From: Ichthyosporea sp. XGB-2017a
Taxonomy: Eukaryota; Opisthokonta; Ichthyosporea
Direction of reading: 5' to 3'
Assembly (NCBI GenBank): GCA_002811675.1
Contig: PDIM01010368.1
Coordinates: 20,025 to 61,906 of the forward strand
Length of the DNA: 41,882 bases
Numbering within the stretch: position 1 is the stretch's first letter; each line of letters begins with the position of its first letter. A program made the position numbers and the translations under genes. Below, one piece after another: positions 27,616 to 38,700 of this stretch. The notes beneath the pieces are model-generated. The model was not told the DNA's origin. It did not search any database and saw nothing but the letters and a program-made list of their open reading frames with translations.

Positions 27616-30258
27616 CTAAAGGGTATCGTCAGCCTTCTCCCCTTCATGCTGCCCAAGGTGAACGGGAGACTTGAATTGTGCTTCCCCTGTCATTTTGTTA
27701 AAGTAAATGATACCTATATCGTCACAATTAAGCTTGACCCAATTGCTTGAGGTTGTGCCATTCAGTCGATAAATTCTCATTAAAAGTTTCACACACAAAG
27801 GAAAAAACTCCTTGTATGATAGCATGCTATCCCCATTAGCGTCATACTTAAGTCTTATTAGTTCAAGTTCACTTTCACTGGCTTTTAATCTAAGGGTTTT
27901 TGACTTCGCCATAGTATAGAAGTCTTCTTTTCCTATAAACCCGTCTTTATCCCTATCTGCCTTTTTAAATACGTCCATGACAACATGCTCTATTGCCGCT
28001 GCATTGGTTCCCAAAATTGGCTTAAAACCTTCAGGCTCTTCTACCTTCATTTCACCAGTACGCTTATTATAGAAGACTGTTGTCCCTGTGCTATGAGAAA
28101 ATATTTGACTCCAATCATTAATGCTTTCGGGCTTCGTTGAATACATGTTCTTTAGCACTTCAGAGATAAATGGAACAAACTCTTCGTATGAAATGACGCC
28201 ATCTTGGTTGGTATCCATCTCTTTGTACAAATACTCTATGTCTTGATCATTTAGGCGAAGGTCAAGAGAGGCGGATTGAAAGAACATTTGAAACTCTCTC
28301 TTATCCAATGTTCCATTTCCATCTTTATCAGCACTTAGAAAAAGATCGAACATCATTCGCTCCAGTGAATTCGGATCAAAGTCTTCTGCTTTGATACTAA
28401 TATTTTTTGCCCTGTTTGACAGGGCTGCTTTTCTTAGTTCCTCTGCCTTCTTCTCAGCATCTTTTTCGCGCTCTACAGCTGCTGTATTTATCTGGTTGTC
28501 TTCAATATCATCTTCGTTTTCAATGCTCTTTTTCTCAACTTTATCCCAGAAATCACCTTCTTTCACATCATTTTCTTCTGGGGATTTAACTTCTTTTGTT
28601 GAAGACTGAGCTTCTTCACCATTCTTCGTAGATTCTTCCTGTGGGTTTTCAGCTGCTTCCACTTCTTTTTTCTCGGGTTGTTCAGAAGCTGCTTCCTCTT
28701 TCTTCGGTTCTACAGGGACTGCTTCTTCTTTCTGTGATTCTACAGGGGCTGCTTCTTCTTTCTGTGATTCTACAGGGGCTGCTTCTTCCTTCTGTGGTTC
28801 TACAGGGGCTGCTTCTTCTTTCTTTGGTTCGACAGGGGCTACTTCTTCTTTCTTTGGTTCGACAGGGGCTACTTCTTCTTTCTTTGGTTCGACAGGGGCT
28901 ACCTCTTCTTTCTTTGGTTCTTCAGGAGTTGCTTTCTCTTTCTCTAGCTCTTTTGGGACTGGGACGTCAACCTTCGGTTCTTCTGGAACAGTATCTGCCT
29001 TCTCTGGCTCTTCAGGAGAGGCATCTTTACTTGGTTCTACTTTTGTTTCTTCAGTTGATAGACTTTCCTCACTAGGGTCTTGGGCATCTGGCAAGTCTCT
29101 TTCTTCTGTTGCAGTAATATTTTTCTCTAGCTCGGGCTCCTGCACATTTATATTTTCTTTCTCTTCTTTCTGTCGAATAGTTTCTAGTAACTCCAAAGCT
29201 TCTGCATCTTCTTTCGCTTGTCTCTTGGCTTCCTCTTGTTCCTCCTTTTCAGCCTGTTGCCTTTCCATTTCAAGCTCCTTTTCGTGAGCTTCTTTTTCTT
29301 TTTGAATTTCTTCAGCCTCTCGTTTAGCAATGGAATGAATTTCTTCTTCGTGCTTTTTAATCTGATCATCTAGCTCTTTCTGTTTCTGAAGACGAATTGC
29401 TTTCACTTTTTCAGCTTCTTGTCTTCTCTTTGCCTCGATTTCTTCAGCATTTTTTCGCGCATTCGCATCGTTAACCTTTTGCATAGCTTCTTCATGCTCT
29501 TTTCTGCGAGCCATTTCCTCTTTTTCATGCTCTCTTTTTAGTTCCAACTCTTTCTTTCTTTGCTCTTTCAGGTGGGTCTTCTCTATTTCCTTTTCTTTGA
29601 GTTTAAGAACTCGCATTGCCTCCCGTTCTTCCTGTTTCTTGATTCTTTCTCTGCGCTTTTCATCTAATTCTATCTGTCTCTGCAATCTAGCTTTTGTTGC
29701 CTTTTGTTGTCGATCAATTATCTTACTCAATTTCTTATGCTCATCACTATCTCCAAAGTTCGATTTTGATTCATTTTTCATTTTTTCTAGTCTTTTCATA
29801 TTATATTCATGGACTTTCTTTTCTGCGTCTTTCTTCTGTTTTGCTATCTGCTTGATCCTTTGGTCGGTCATTTGCTCTTCAACAGACTTAATGATGCGGC
29901 CTTCCTTGGTGCACATTCCATTTTTGTTGAGGGTCTTCAGAACAGAAGAGCTGGAGAAAAATCTTTTTAAATGAGGATCGTACAAACTGTTGTACTCTTC
30001 TGCTTTACCCCTTAATTTTTCTTGAGCTAGATATGAGCCCCTTATAGATTTTGGAAGTTCCTTTTTCTTTGAACCAAGCTTTACATCTGAGACGAGTTGT
30101 TTCTTTGCATCTTTTCCTTGCCCACCAAAGTTTATGCTTTCGTACGTTGACTGTGAACGACTCAAACTTGAGTGGCTCACCGCGCCTTTCTTGCCGAGTT
30201 TAGCTTTCTCCCTTTTACATATAATTATTTCAAAAGAAAACTGGGTTAATACTTTCAT
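27616..30258 (-). CDS. Coiled-coil protein with four EF-hands and two WW-like modules
   Basis: 880 residues on the minus strand from the ATG at 30258. Residues ~120-370 are a highly charged single-helix/coiled-coil region. Residues ~370-600 are acidic and Pro-rich with a 10-residue tandem repeat. The C-terminal third has EF-hand loops with intact Asp ligands: DKDGNGTLDKREF (~638), DTNQDGVISYEEF (~678) and DRDKDGFIGKEDF (~764). A fourth, DANGDSMLSYKEF (~803), has Ser replacing the usual loop residue 7. After each EF pair comes a WW-like segment, NDWSQIF...YNKRTGEM and SNWVKLN...YFNKMTGEA. The protein is probably a Ca2+-responsive cytoskeletal or flagellar scaffold, which is an inference. The first ~14 residues are uncertain, because an upstream exon ending at a GTAAGT donor near 30320 may replace them. 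The gene is head-to-head with the RhoGEF gene. Confidence 0.75.
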   Translation of the reverse strand: MKVLTQFSFEIIICKREKAKLGKKGAVSHSSLSRSQSTYESINFGGQGKDAKKQLVSDVKLGSKKKELPKSIRGSYLAQEKLRGKAEEYNSLYDPHLKRFFSSSSVLKTLNKNGMCTKEGRIIKSVEEQMTDQRIKQIAKQKKDAEKKVHEYNMKRLEKMKNESKSNFGDSDEHKKLSKIIDRQQKATKARLQRQIELDEKRRERIKKQEEREAMRVLKLKEKEIEKTHLKEQRKKELELKREHEKEEMARRKEHEEAMQKVNDANARKNAEEIEAKRRQEAEKVKAIRLQKQKELDDQIKKHEEEIHSIAKREAEEIQKEKEAHEKELEMERQQAEKEEQEEAKRQAKEDAEALELLETIRQKEEKENINVQEPELEKNITATEERDLPDAQDPSEESLSTEETKVEPSKDASPEEPEKADTVPEEPKVDVPVPKELEKEKATPEEPKKEEVAPVEPKKEEVAPVEPKKEEVAPVEPKKEEAAPVEPQKEEAAPVESQKEEAAPVESQKEEAVPVEPKKEEAASEQPEKKEVEAAENPQEESTKNGEEAQSSTKEVKSPEENDVKEGDFWDKVEKKSIENEDDIEDNQINTAAVEREKDAEKKAEELRKAALSNRAKNISIKAEDFDPNSLERMMFDLFLSADKDGNGTLDKREFQMFFQSASLDLRLNDQDIEYLYKEMDTNQDGVISYEEFVPFISEVLKNMYSTKPESINDWSQIFSHSTGTTVFYNKRTGEMKVEEPEGFKPILGTNAAAIEHVVMDVFKKADRDKDGFIGKEDFYTMAKSKTLRLKASESELELIRLKYDANGDSMLSYKEFFPLCVKLLMRIYRLNGTTSSNWVKLNCDDIGIIYFNKMTGEAQFKSPVHLGQHEGEKADDTL
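28680..28925 (-). repeat. 30-bp coding tandem repeat (10-residue unit, about 8 copies)
   Basis: Inside the EF-hand protein gene a 30-bp unit encoding KKEEVAPVEP and close variants (QKEEAAPVES, KKEEAASEQP) is repeated about eight times. Three adjacent copies are almost identical at the DNA level, so the array is probably variable in length between strains. It forms a flexible charged Pro-rich linker between the coiled coil and the EF-hand region. Confidence 0.88.
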
Positions 30259-30857
30259 CAATGAGCACAATAAGCATTGTCAAACATCAAGAACACAAAA
30301 ATATGTAGCACAACTACTTACATTTTGGCTCCTTTACAACACCACACATGTATGTACAAAATATCCGTCTAGAATCCAGCCAAACTCTTTTCGAGATGTA
30401 CAGCACACGTCAATCAGCGCCTTATAATACAAACAGAGACTCCAAACATAATAAGTAGCTAGCTTTATCATTATACTACAGCTAATATGCATTATTATAA
30501 CAATCTATTATAATCAAACTATTCGATTCACCCATCCCATGCCTTACTTTATATAGCAAAAACAAGCCTGGATCGACTTTTTTGGAGAAGGGGTACCATG
30601 GACCACATGCACTTAATTCCCTCGAGGGACTTGGACAAATAAAAAAAAAATTTGGCACAAACCTGCAAGTGGCCACCCGAAAAAAAAATTCGTCGCAGGG
30701 CCGCCGCACGGTTTTCCAACTTTTTTTTTTTTCTTTTTTTTCACAGGCTCTTTTTTTCTTTGGTTCTCTTTTTCTCATTTCTCCTTTCCTTTTTCATTTA
30801 TTGGTTGGGATCTTTTAAGTGTGGTTTTCAACATTGATCTTCTATTTTTTGTTAGCA
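30259..30857. promoter_or_regulatory. Divergent promoter region with T/C-rich leader
   Basis: A 599-bp head-to-head region between the EF-hand and RhoGEF genes. The minus side has a candidate short first exon for the EF-hand gene near 30320-30350. The plus side ends in a strongly T/C-rich leader (30720-30805) just upstream of the RhoGEF start codon. A similar T/C-rich stretch with TTTCTTTGGTT occurs at the right end of the window. No other gene is seen. Confidence 0.4.
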
Positions 30858-33800
30858 ATGAGTTCATGGAGAGAGAGCGTAGGGCTCAGTAAAGAGCAAC
30901 TTGATCAATTGTCCAAAGAAGATTTGCAACTGCAAGAAGCCATTCATGAATTTATCTCTACTGAAGAAAACTATTTTAAAGATTTAAATAATATTGTTTC
31001 GAACTTTAAAAATCCTCTGGAAAATACTGGGGTTCTTTCAAAACATCAAATCCAATATCTTTTTGCTAACATAGAAAAGCTAAACCTTATACATGATCCT
31101 TTTCTGAGAGCCCTGAAGCAGCGTAGTGCTGAGACGAAACCTATAGCTAAAGGGATTTCCAAAGTCATCGTAAGCTACTTAAGTACTTTTGCTTGTCCGT
31201 ATCGAGCCTTTTGTAGTTTGCAAAAGACATCACTCGAGACGTATCACACTCTCATTAAAGAAAACCCCGAATTTGACAAGTTTCTGAAAGAAGTATACAT
31301 ATCCGTTCCAGAATGCCGCCTGGGATTACCCTCTCTTCTGTTAAAGCCTGTTCAAAGAGTAACAAGGTACCCTCTTCTATTACAAGTAAGTATCCCGCAC
31401 GTTGATGGAAATTTTTAAAAGAAAACTTTATATTTATAGTTTTATCCTCAGGCTATTCTCAAATATTTAAATGAAAGTTCTCCAGAATATGCCAGCTATA
31501 TGGAAGCTCTTAGAGTAAGTCAAGAGCTTGTAGAAGAATCAAATGAACACACGCATAAGCTAGAAAATGTCGAAAGACTTTTCGAGGTTAAATCTCTGTT
31601 GGACTTTTCTAGCTTTCCTACTTTTAGGGATGCTGTGTACGAATGCCGGAAAATTATAAAAGAGGGGACAATTAGAGTAACTCACGGGAATAAGCAACAA
31701 GATTTGTATACGTTTGTTTTTGATCGAGTGATAGTTTTTACCAAACCCATAGTGAGAAAAAAGAAAACGTGGTATAAAGTCAAACATAAACCTTTGGTAA
31801 TGTCCAGTAATGACTTCAACGCGTTTGAATCCGAAGGGTTTGAAAATCGATTTGAGCTTATTCAAACTAGTCCAGGCGAAGAGCTCATTCCTCCATTTTA
31901 CTTTAAAGCAAAAGATTTGATGATGAAGGATGAATGGCTCAAAGCCATACAAGAGTCACTAACAACATCAACAGAAAACGATGGTCTAGCTTCAAAGGCG
32001 ACTCTTCGAACCCGCCTCTCCCGGGGAAACACCAAATTGACATTCTCGTCAAATGAATGGACAGAGGATGGACTTGATAACTCTGATGATGAGATTAAAG
32101 AAGTTCCCTTAGTTCGACGCTCAACTGGAGACCTTCATCCATCTTCGCATTCAACCGAATTAAGAATAGCTGAATCGTGTAGCAGCCTTGATGGGAGCAA
32201 GGACACTATCAACGGCTCAAAAGAGCATTTTTGTTTCCTTTCTTCTGCCAGCAGTGACTTAAATACTGTTGCAAAAGAGGGACTAAGAAAAGGCAGCTCT
32301 GAGGGAGATAGTAGAATCCATCACTCTCCTGTTAATATTTCTTCTCTTTCGAGCAGTCAACAGACTCTTAGCTCAAAGAAAAGTCTTACAGAAGAAGTTT
32401 TGGACATGCTCAATTATAGCATAAAGACTTCTTCCACGGGATCCGTAAACAAGCCCATTTGCGACCGAAAAGTTCCTAACGCCAGCGAATTAGGTGATTC
32501 TTCTCTTATCCAGCTAGTTCAGCATGAGCCTTCCCAAGTATTAAATCCTCCGGAAACAAGCGATGAATTTATGGATGATATTGATAGGGCCATTGGCGAA
32601 GCCGTTTTAGGGCCAGAGAATAACATTGAAGACGTGCCCTTATCGGTAGCTGAAAATGAATTCAGTGGTGATAATTTAAGTGTTGGGGAACTTTTAGTAG
32701 AAGAAACAGAAAGTTTTGATATTTATACGAGAAAAAGGGTCCCAAACGAATTTAAAAAGACCAAACGATTAAATAGAGGGTCGATGGGGAGCTTAAAGGA
32801 TTTTGTAAAGGAAGGTGAAGATCTGACCCTTGATAATATTAAATGTTTTCTTGACAAGTATGTCCGTGAATATGAACTAGATGCAGGGCTTCCAAACGTA
32901 ATGGCCTTCTTAGAAACTAAATCAATGGTAAATGAGAATAACCGGAAAGACATGTATGGGGCAGAAATAGTGGAATTTTTATCCAAATTTGATACATCTC
33001 AACCAGATTTGAATGTTGATGAAAGTGCAGTTATCATGGCATTTTGTGCTTTAAAAAAGTCGATAACCTCATTCGAAAATGAAGAGGACATAAGCAATAA
33101 GCTTTACGAGATGGAATTTATCACGTATCTTCATGCTATTTGTTGTTTGGAAAGGCGGCACGCTTCGACAAAAGATGTTAATGTAAGAACGGGGTCTTAC
33201 TCTAAGAAGAAAGAAGGGGAAATTGAAAATATTCAGCAAGTAGAAGAGCTTAAAAGAAAATTGAAAGAAATGAACGCAAAGTGTAAGAAGTTGGAACAAC
33301 TGAAAAAAGAACCATTCAGTACTTCTATTCATCCTTCTAAGCAATCTAATGACAAAGAAATCAAGCGTTTGAATGAACTAGTTCAAAACAAAGAAAAAAA
33401 ACTAAAAAAGATGACAATTGAATTGAGTCAGGAACAGGCACATTTCACCGAGTTAGAAAAACGCTTTGACAATGTCAAGGACAAACGGGAACGAGATAAA
33501 AAAAAACTAAAAGAGGAAATGTTTGCTTGTAGCTCAGCAAAGGAGGAGATTGCAAAGATTAAAGTGAAGCTCAAAAGCACTTGTGAATCTTTGAGAGATG
33601 AGAAAAAGACTTCACGAGCACAGCAAATGGAACTTGAGAAAGAGTTGAAACAACTGCGAGAGGAAATAGTATCCTTTAAAGCAAAGGAAAAGACTATGAA
33701 AGACGAATTTGATCTTGCTTATGCATCTATGAAAGAGGAAAAGGTCTCAAGGGAAGAAGAAATATCCCGGCTAGATCTCTTAATAGAGGAGCTCAATGAA

Positions 33801-34226
33801 GAATTAAGCAAATCAGATTATCAGAGAAACATTGTGAAAGAAAAGTGTTCACAATACCTTTCTCTGCTTAACCAGCTAAATTCAAAAGGCAATACCATTG
33901 AGCAAGAAAATATAGAGCTAAGGCTCCAAAATGGAGAGCTAACAAACAAGCTTTCATTGGTCGAATCAAGAGACAAGGAAGTTATTGATGACGTTAGTCA
34001 TGGACTAATATCCAGCCAGCGCCACAACTGTCTTCTTGAAGAGGCGACAAAGTTGCTACAAGATAAATTGGAACTACAAAGATTAGAAATTTCCCAATTA
34101 AAAGTTGCTAATGAAAGTTTACGAGGAAACCTTATTTCCGTTCAAGAAATTAATAATCGAATAGTGCAGTGGTCTGGATGCGTATTTTACGAAGACCAAA
34201 TGAAAAGCATAGCAACAAAGCAATAA
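30858..34226 (+). CDS. Rho guanine-nucleotide exchange factor (DH-PH) with coiled-coil tail
   Basis: Two exons, 30858-31385 and 31452-34226, for 1100 residues; the 66-nt intron (GTAAGT...CTCAG) cuts the DH domain in phase 0. The Dbl-homology domain (residues ~18-215) starts with AIHEFISTEENYFKDLNNIV and has the conserved helix LPSLLLKPVQRVTRYPLLLQ at the splice. The PH domain (~235-365) includes YTFVFDRVIVFTKPIV and ends in MKDEWLKAIQES. A Ser-rich region follows, then a folded-looking helical region around residues 630-750 (CFLDKYVREYELDAGLPNVM). A long coiled coil runs from ~770 to the end. DH-PH proteins activate Rho/Rac/Cdc42 GTPases. The ATG at 30858 is the first in frame. The stop overlaps an AATAAA, and the convergent MAT2B gene ends 38 bp away. 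Confidence 0.9.
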
Positions 34227-34264
34227 AAAAGTAATTTATTTCATTTACAACCATTGCAATTTCC

Positions 34265-35272
34265 CTAGCTACAAAACGAGGACAGGCTTTCCAGTCCATT
34301 CGCAAAAGAAATGGGTTCCTCATCATATCCCATTTCACGAAGAGCGCCAGTATTTAGATGACAGTCATAGGGCCGGGCAGCCCCCGAGGTAGGAGCTTCC
34401 GAATCTCCTCTAATATGTCCTATAGGTCTTTTAAAGACTTTAGCCATGACTTTCATCATTCCATATTTTGTAAGCTTTTCATTAGCAGAAAAGTGAACAA
34501 TTGAAGGAAGAGTGGTTCTATCTGCACTTGAATACATGGACACCAAAAACTTGCATACTTTAGCAACATCTCTGACATGCGTTGGATATCGAATCTCATA
34601 GTCCGATACTGTGCATGGCTCATTGCGAAGAAGCTGTCCGAGAATTTGACTTATGGCACACTCCTCAAGAGTCTCCACAGAGCCATAAAGCACTGGGACC
34701 CTCAAAACAAACGCCCCATCGTAATTTTCCAAAACTGCTTTCTCCCCAGCCAGTTTTTGTCTCCCATAGTCATTAATGGGACGTGGGGCATCTCTTGGCT
34801 CGTACGGGGCCTTAGTTCCATCGAATACGTAATCAGTACTAATATAAAGCAAAAGTGTATTCGTCTTTTTACAAATATTAGCAAGCGTTAAAGAAGAATT
34901 TATATTTAGCTTGGAAGACCCCTCCTCGTCTTTGGCTACTATATCCGGTCGGCTTTAAAAGAAAAAGAAGAGGATTTACAATGGAACCACTCAATAAGTC
35001 ATGATCTCCAGTACTTTTGTTGAGCTCATTGAACGCTTGTAATCCATTACATATACATACCGTTCGGCAGCAGCATGAATAATCACATTTGGTTTGTGCT
35101 TTAAGATGAATTCTTCCACAGCCGCTTCGTCAGTCAAGTCTAGTTTGTGAAGATTCGCACTACATCTCGAGAAAGCGATCCCAAGAACGTCCCACTCAGG
35201 TTCCAAGACTTTCATTATCTCCCTCCCCAAAAGTCCACTAGCACCCGTCAACAAGCAAAGTCCCTTCTTCAT
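34265..35272 (-). CDS. MAT2B: Methionine adenosyltransferase regulatory subunit beta
   Basis: Two exons on the minus strand, 35272-35061 and 34952-34265, for 299 residues with a 108-nt intron. It is an extended short-chain dehydrogenase fold. The N-terminal LLTGASGLLGREIMKVLEPE is the NADP-binding Gly motif, followed by VIIHAAAERRPDIV across the splice, LYISTDYVFDGTKAPYEPRD, and the YGRQKLAGEKAVLEN active-site Tyr-x3-Lys. FVLRVPVLYGSVETLEECAI is typical of MAT2B/RmlD proteins. In animals MAT2B binds and regulates the S-adenosylmethionine synthetase MAT2A. A dTDP-4-dehydrorhamnose reductase is the main alternative, but the AAERRPD and LYG-VE-LEE pattern favours MAT2B. Its 3' end lies 38 bp from the convergent RhoGEF gene. 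Confidence 0.87.
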
Positions 35273-35401
35273 ATTTGTCCAGAATCAAACCAAACAGCAA
35301 TAGCAATAGCAACAGAAACGCCACATCAAGTAAAGTTCTTAGTCACCTATTCAGTACAGCACAGCTGGGGGCCCCTTTTTTGGCGCCTTTTTTTTCTTTA
35401 G

Positions 35402-35415
35402 GTTACCATGGCAAC
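35402..35415. promoter_or_regulatory. X-box (RFX-type) candidate near the ciliary gene CFAP221
   Basis: GTTACCATGGCAAC closely fits the X-box consensus (GTNRCC, 0-3 N, RGYAAC): GTTACC, a 2-bp spacer AT, then GGCAAC. Apart from the spacer, both half-sites match fully. RFX factors control ciliary genes in animals and many flagellated opisthokonts. Its position upstream of CFAP221 makes it a plausible functional site. It is a sequence match only. Confidence 0.55.
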
Positions 35416-35481
35416 ACCACCCAAATATAGAAGTAAAAGAAAAAAGTTTCTGTTGGAAGTTTCTGTTTTTTTTTTGGCACT

Positions 35482-35483
<2 letters not shown>

Positions 35484-35570
<87 letters not shown>
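35484..35570. repeat. Homopolymer T run (87 nt)
   Basis: An uninterrupted run of 87 T lies between the X-box candidate and the CFAP221 start. The length may be inexact. It would act as a nucleosome-excluding tract if real. Confidence 0.9.
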
Positions 35571-35572
<2 letters not shown>

Positions 35573-35770
35573 TTCATTTACAGTAATTAGTTTATGGCTG
35601 TGCAAAGTTGATTGTTCGGATTAACTCGAGTGTTAGATTTGCTTTATATCCTTGATATAGGAGAGTAGAAGAAAGCTTTTTTGTTGTTCACCAAGGTGTG
35701 TATAAGAGAAGGTTTTCTGAAGCTTCCACCAAGGGAAGGTGGGCGGGAGCCTTTTTGAAATTTATCAGCT

Positions 35771-38700
35771 ATGGATATTCTTTCCGTCCCCAGGAGACTT
35801 GTTGCTTCTCCAGAAGGGGAGAGACCAGTGCCTAATCACCTCCTTGAAACACAGAGATTCATTAAATTGAAAGAAAATGACTCGTTCCAAGTGGAACCTG
35901 CAATGGTTCATTTTCCAGGGATTAAACTGAACCATACTCACGTTCAAAAGCTTAAAATCATCAACAGAACCGGAACGCAAAAGCGTGTTATTATAGTGCC
36001 ACCAGAGACTCCTTATTTTTCTATCAAGTACAGAAAGAAGACAACACTTAGACCTGGGTTGAGTGAGGATATTGAAGTTGAATTTACTCCTACAGAATAC
36101 AAATATTATGGTGATTCGATTAGACTGTACTGCTATGGGGACCAGAATCTGATAATTCCTATTCATGGTTATCCTACTATTAATACAATCCAGTTTCCGA
36201 CACGTGTAGATTTTACAAAAGCTGCTATATCCCAAAGCGTTACAAAATCAATTCCTTTGTCTAGTGATGTTCCCATTGACTTTAGTTTTGAAGTTAATAT
36301 CCCGAAACCTCATCCATTCTTCACCGTGTTTCCCGAGAGAGGAACTATACCTGGAAATGGACAAACCAAAATCGACATTACATTTTTGCCTCAGGATTAC
36401 ACAACGGCAATGATGACACTAGAGATCAACATTTCGCAGTTTAATTTTGTACCTTTTGTTTGTGAGTTTTCTGGCTGTGCACTTCCTGGAGAAGAACAGC
36501 TTAAGAAAATGAAAGAATTAAACGCCATTAATGGGCCGGATGATGATGAGACTGCACAAAGAAAACTGGGAATTAGTGTTAAGCCGGATGTTCTATTTGA
36601 TCCGAAAATGTTTAACGCGCATGTGGGAAAGGTACTTAATGTGTACTTATCTCACAGAGAGCGAAGACGCCAACGACAAAAGCATGGTACCAAGCGGGAA
36701 GCAAAGACTGTGTCTTCGAAGGGCGAAGAAGAAAAGACTGTTAATGAATTTGGTGGCATAAGGTTTCCAGATAATTTAAATAGTATATCAGCAGTTTCAT
36801 TCTGTCTTACCCAACAGCCTGGCAAATTAAAGCTCAAAGAGCTTCGAGACTTAGTAGAAGATAGAAAGAGAAAGCAACAACATCTATTTGACAAAAAGGG
36901 GGACCCAAAACTTCAGCAAGGGCAGATGCAAAGAGCAAAGACTATGACTAGGCAGATGAAGGAAATCGTCTTTCAGGAAGAGATTAAAAACAGAGTTACC
37001 TATGAGAAGTCAAAGGGGGCCCATTGGTTTACTTGCAGAGGGGATGATGGGATAACCGATGAAGAAAAGGCTAAAATTTTGCAGGAGAGGGAGAATAATG
37101 AAGTAGATAATCCAGAGGTTGAGACGAACTGCCTCTATGATATTGAAGAGATTGAAGTGGGTGAAAATGATGAGGATTTACTAGCCAATGTTACAAAATA
37201 CTATAATGAAAATGAAGTTGATGCGGGATTTGATGAAAGGTTCAGAGACAGCTTAAAAGAACTTATGCCGTCAGAAGAAGATGAGAAAAGGAAACGAAAA
37301 ATTATAGTGAAAACTGTGAAGCCTCACATACAGAAAATTTTAAATAGAAAAGAAACTGAGCTTAGCAAAGTTCGAATTATCCGTGACGTCCATCACATAC
37401 CCAATCACACTCCAACTTTCAATTCATATTTGTGCGATGATTGGATGAGAAGATTTGAAGCTTTAAAGCGGTTTAAGCAAGCTGTCATGAAGGTTATCTT
37501 AAGAAAGAGAATGAAGAACAGGTTAGCAAGCCTTCGGCAGTTTATTAATCAATGCGGCCCCAATCCAACAAGGGAGAGTGTGAGAAATTTGGTTGAGGAA
37601 GACTATAAATTTGCTCACATGTCTAAAGCTAGTGGTACTGTCATCAATAAGAATATTGGCACTTCAGAGTCCCGCCAAGTGAATGAAGGGCAATGCTTTA
37701 GTCCAAATCCAGACATTCATTCATCATTGACAGGCTCAAGAGTTTCCGCACGCCCCAGGACCAGAGAGACGCTATCTCGCCAGCTATCCCCAGATAAAGA
37801 GTTATTTGGAAAAAGTAGATTTAACACCAACTTGGTGAAGAAGTTTACCTTGCCAATTTTGAAGCACGACCCCCTATCATTTGAAGGAGGAGATGAGCTT
37901 GCCTTTGAAGATGAAGAAATGGAATTTTGGAACTTGCACTTCTTTAAGCCCAAAGTACCTTTAGAGTATAACTTACTAGGGTATGAAGAGCAGGATTATG
38001 ACGAGGCTCAAGCTTATGTTAGGCAATTCAACGATATTGCTCCGAAGACAGGTGCTCTTGATGAAATCGCATCCATGGTAGAAATTGAAAAGGCTTCTGG
38101 ATTTGCAGGGGTGGATGAAATTTATAAGAGAGAGGCGCCAATGAATAGTCTCTACCCCCTCAACTATGCCAGCCTTCACATATTTAATCAATATCCTGGT
38201 TGTGTTTGTTTTATGCCCATTGTTCCGTATACGGAAATTTCTACGGAATACAATTTTGACCCAACACAAAGAAACGGTGAACTGATAGACTGCGATAAAT
38301 ATGATTATGTGGTAGAAGATACAATTTCCTCGGAGCCCAGGCCGGCAGGTACCGAATTGTCGGCTGACTACGGAACTAGCTGGAAGAGACTAACATGTCA
38401 AACATTGATAGATGCCCCAAATTTTCCAACTACAACTGATGTGTGGATTCCTAGGTGGAGCAATTGTTTTGGAGACATCTTACTCTCGGAAGACATTCCT
38501 TCAATGCTTAATGAGCTTCCAGAAGATGATGCCATGAGTGAAGATAGTGATTTTGAGGACGAATTGGAAGTGAATGAAGATGGCGACTTTGAAAAGATTG
38601 CGAGGAGCGTTCCGTCTCCATCTATGATAGATGCAACTTTTTTCATTCCTCCAGACAATTCTCAACAACAACTTTCGGTGGAGCAAGAAGGGAAACCTTA

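Larger units (their letters stand above)
35273..35770. promoter_or_regulatory. Divergent MAT2B/CFAP221 promoter region with an 87-nt T run
   Basis: A head-to-head intergenic region of 498 bp. It contains GGGGCCCC-like and GGTTACCATGGCAAC sequences (35367-35415); the latter resembles an RFX/X-box half-pair (GTTACCATGGCAAC, 35402-35415). It lies about 355 bp upstream of the CFAP221 start and about 130 bp upstream of MAT2B. A run of 87 T lies at 35484-35570. No coding sequence is supported. Confidence 0.5.

Noticed and set aside
28641..29075. 144-codon plus-strand Leu-rich frame opposite the EF-hand gene
   Set aside because: It is the antisense shadow of the KKEEVAPVEP repeat; the periodicity belongs to the minus-strand gene.
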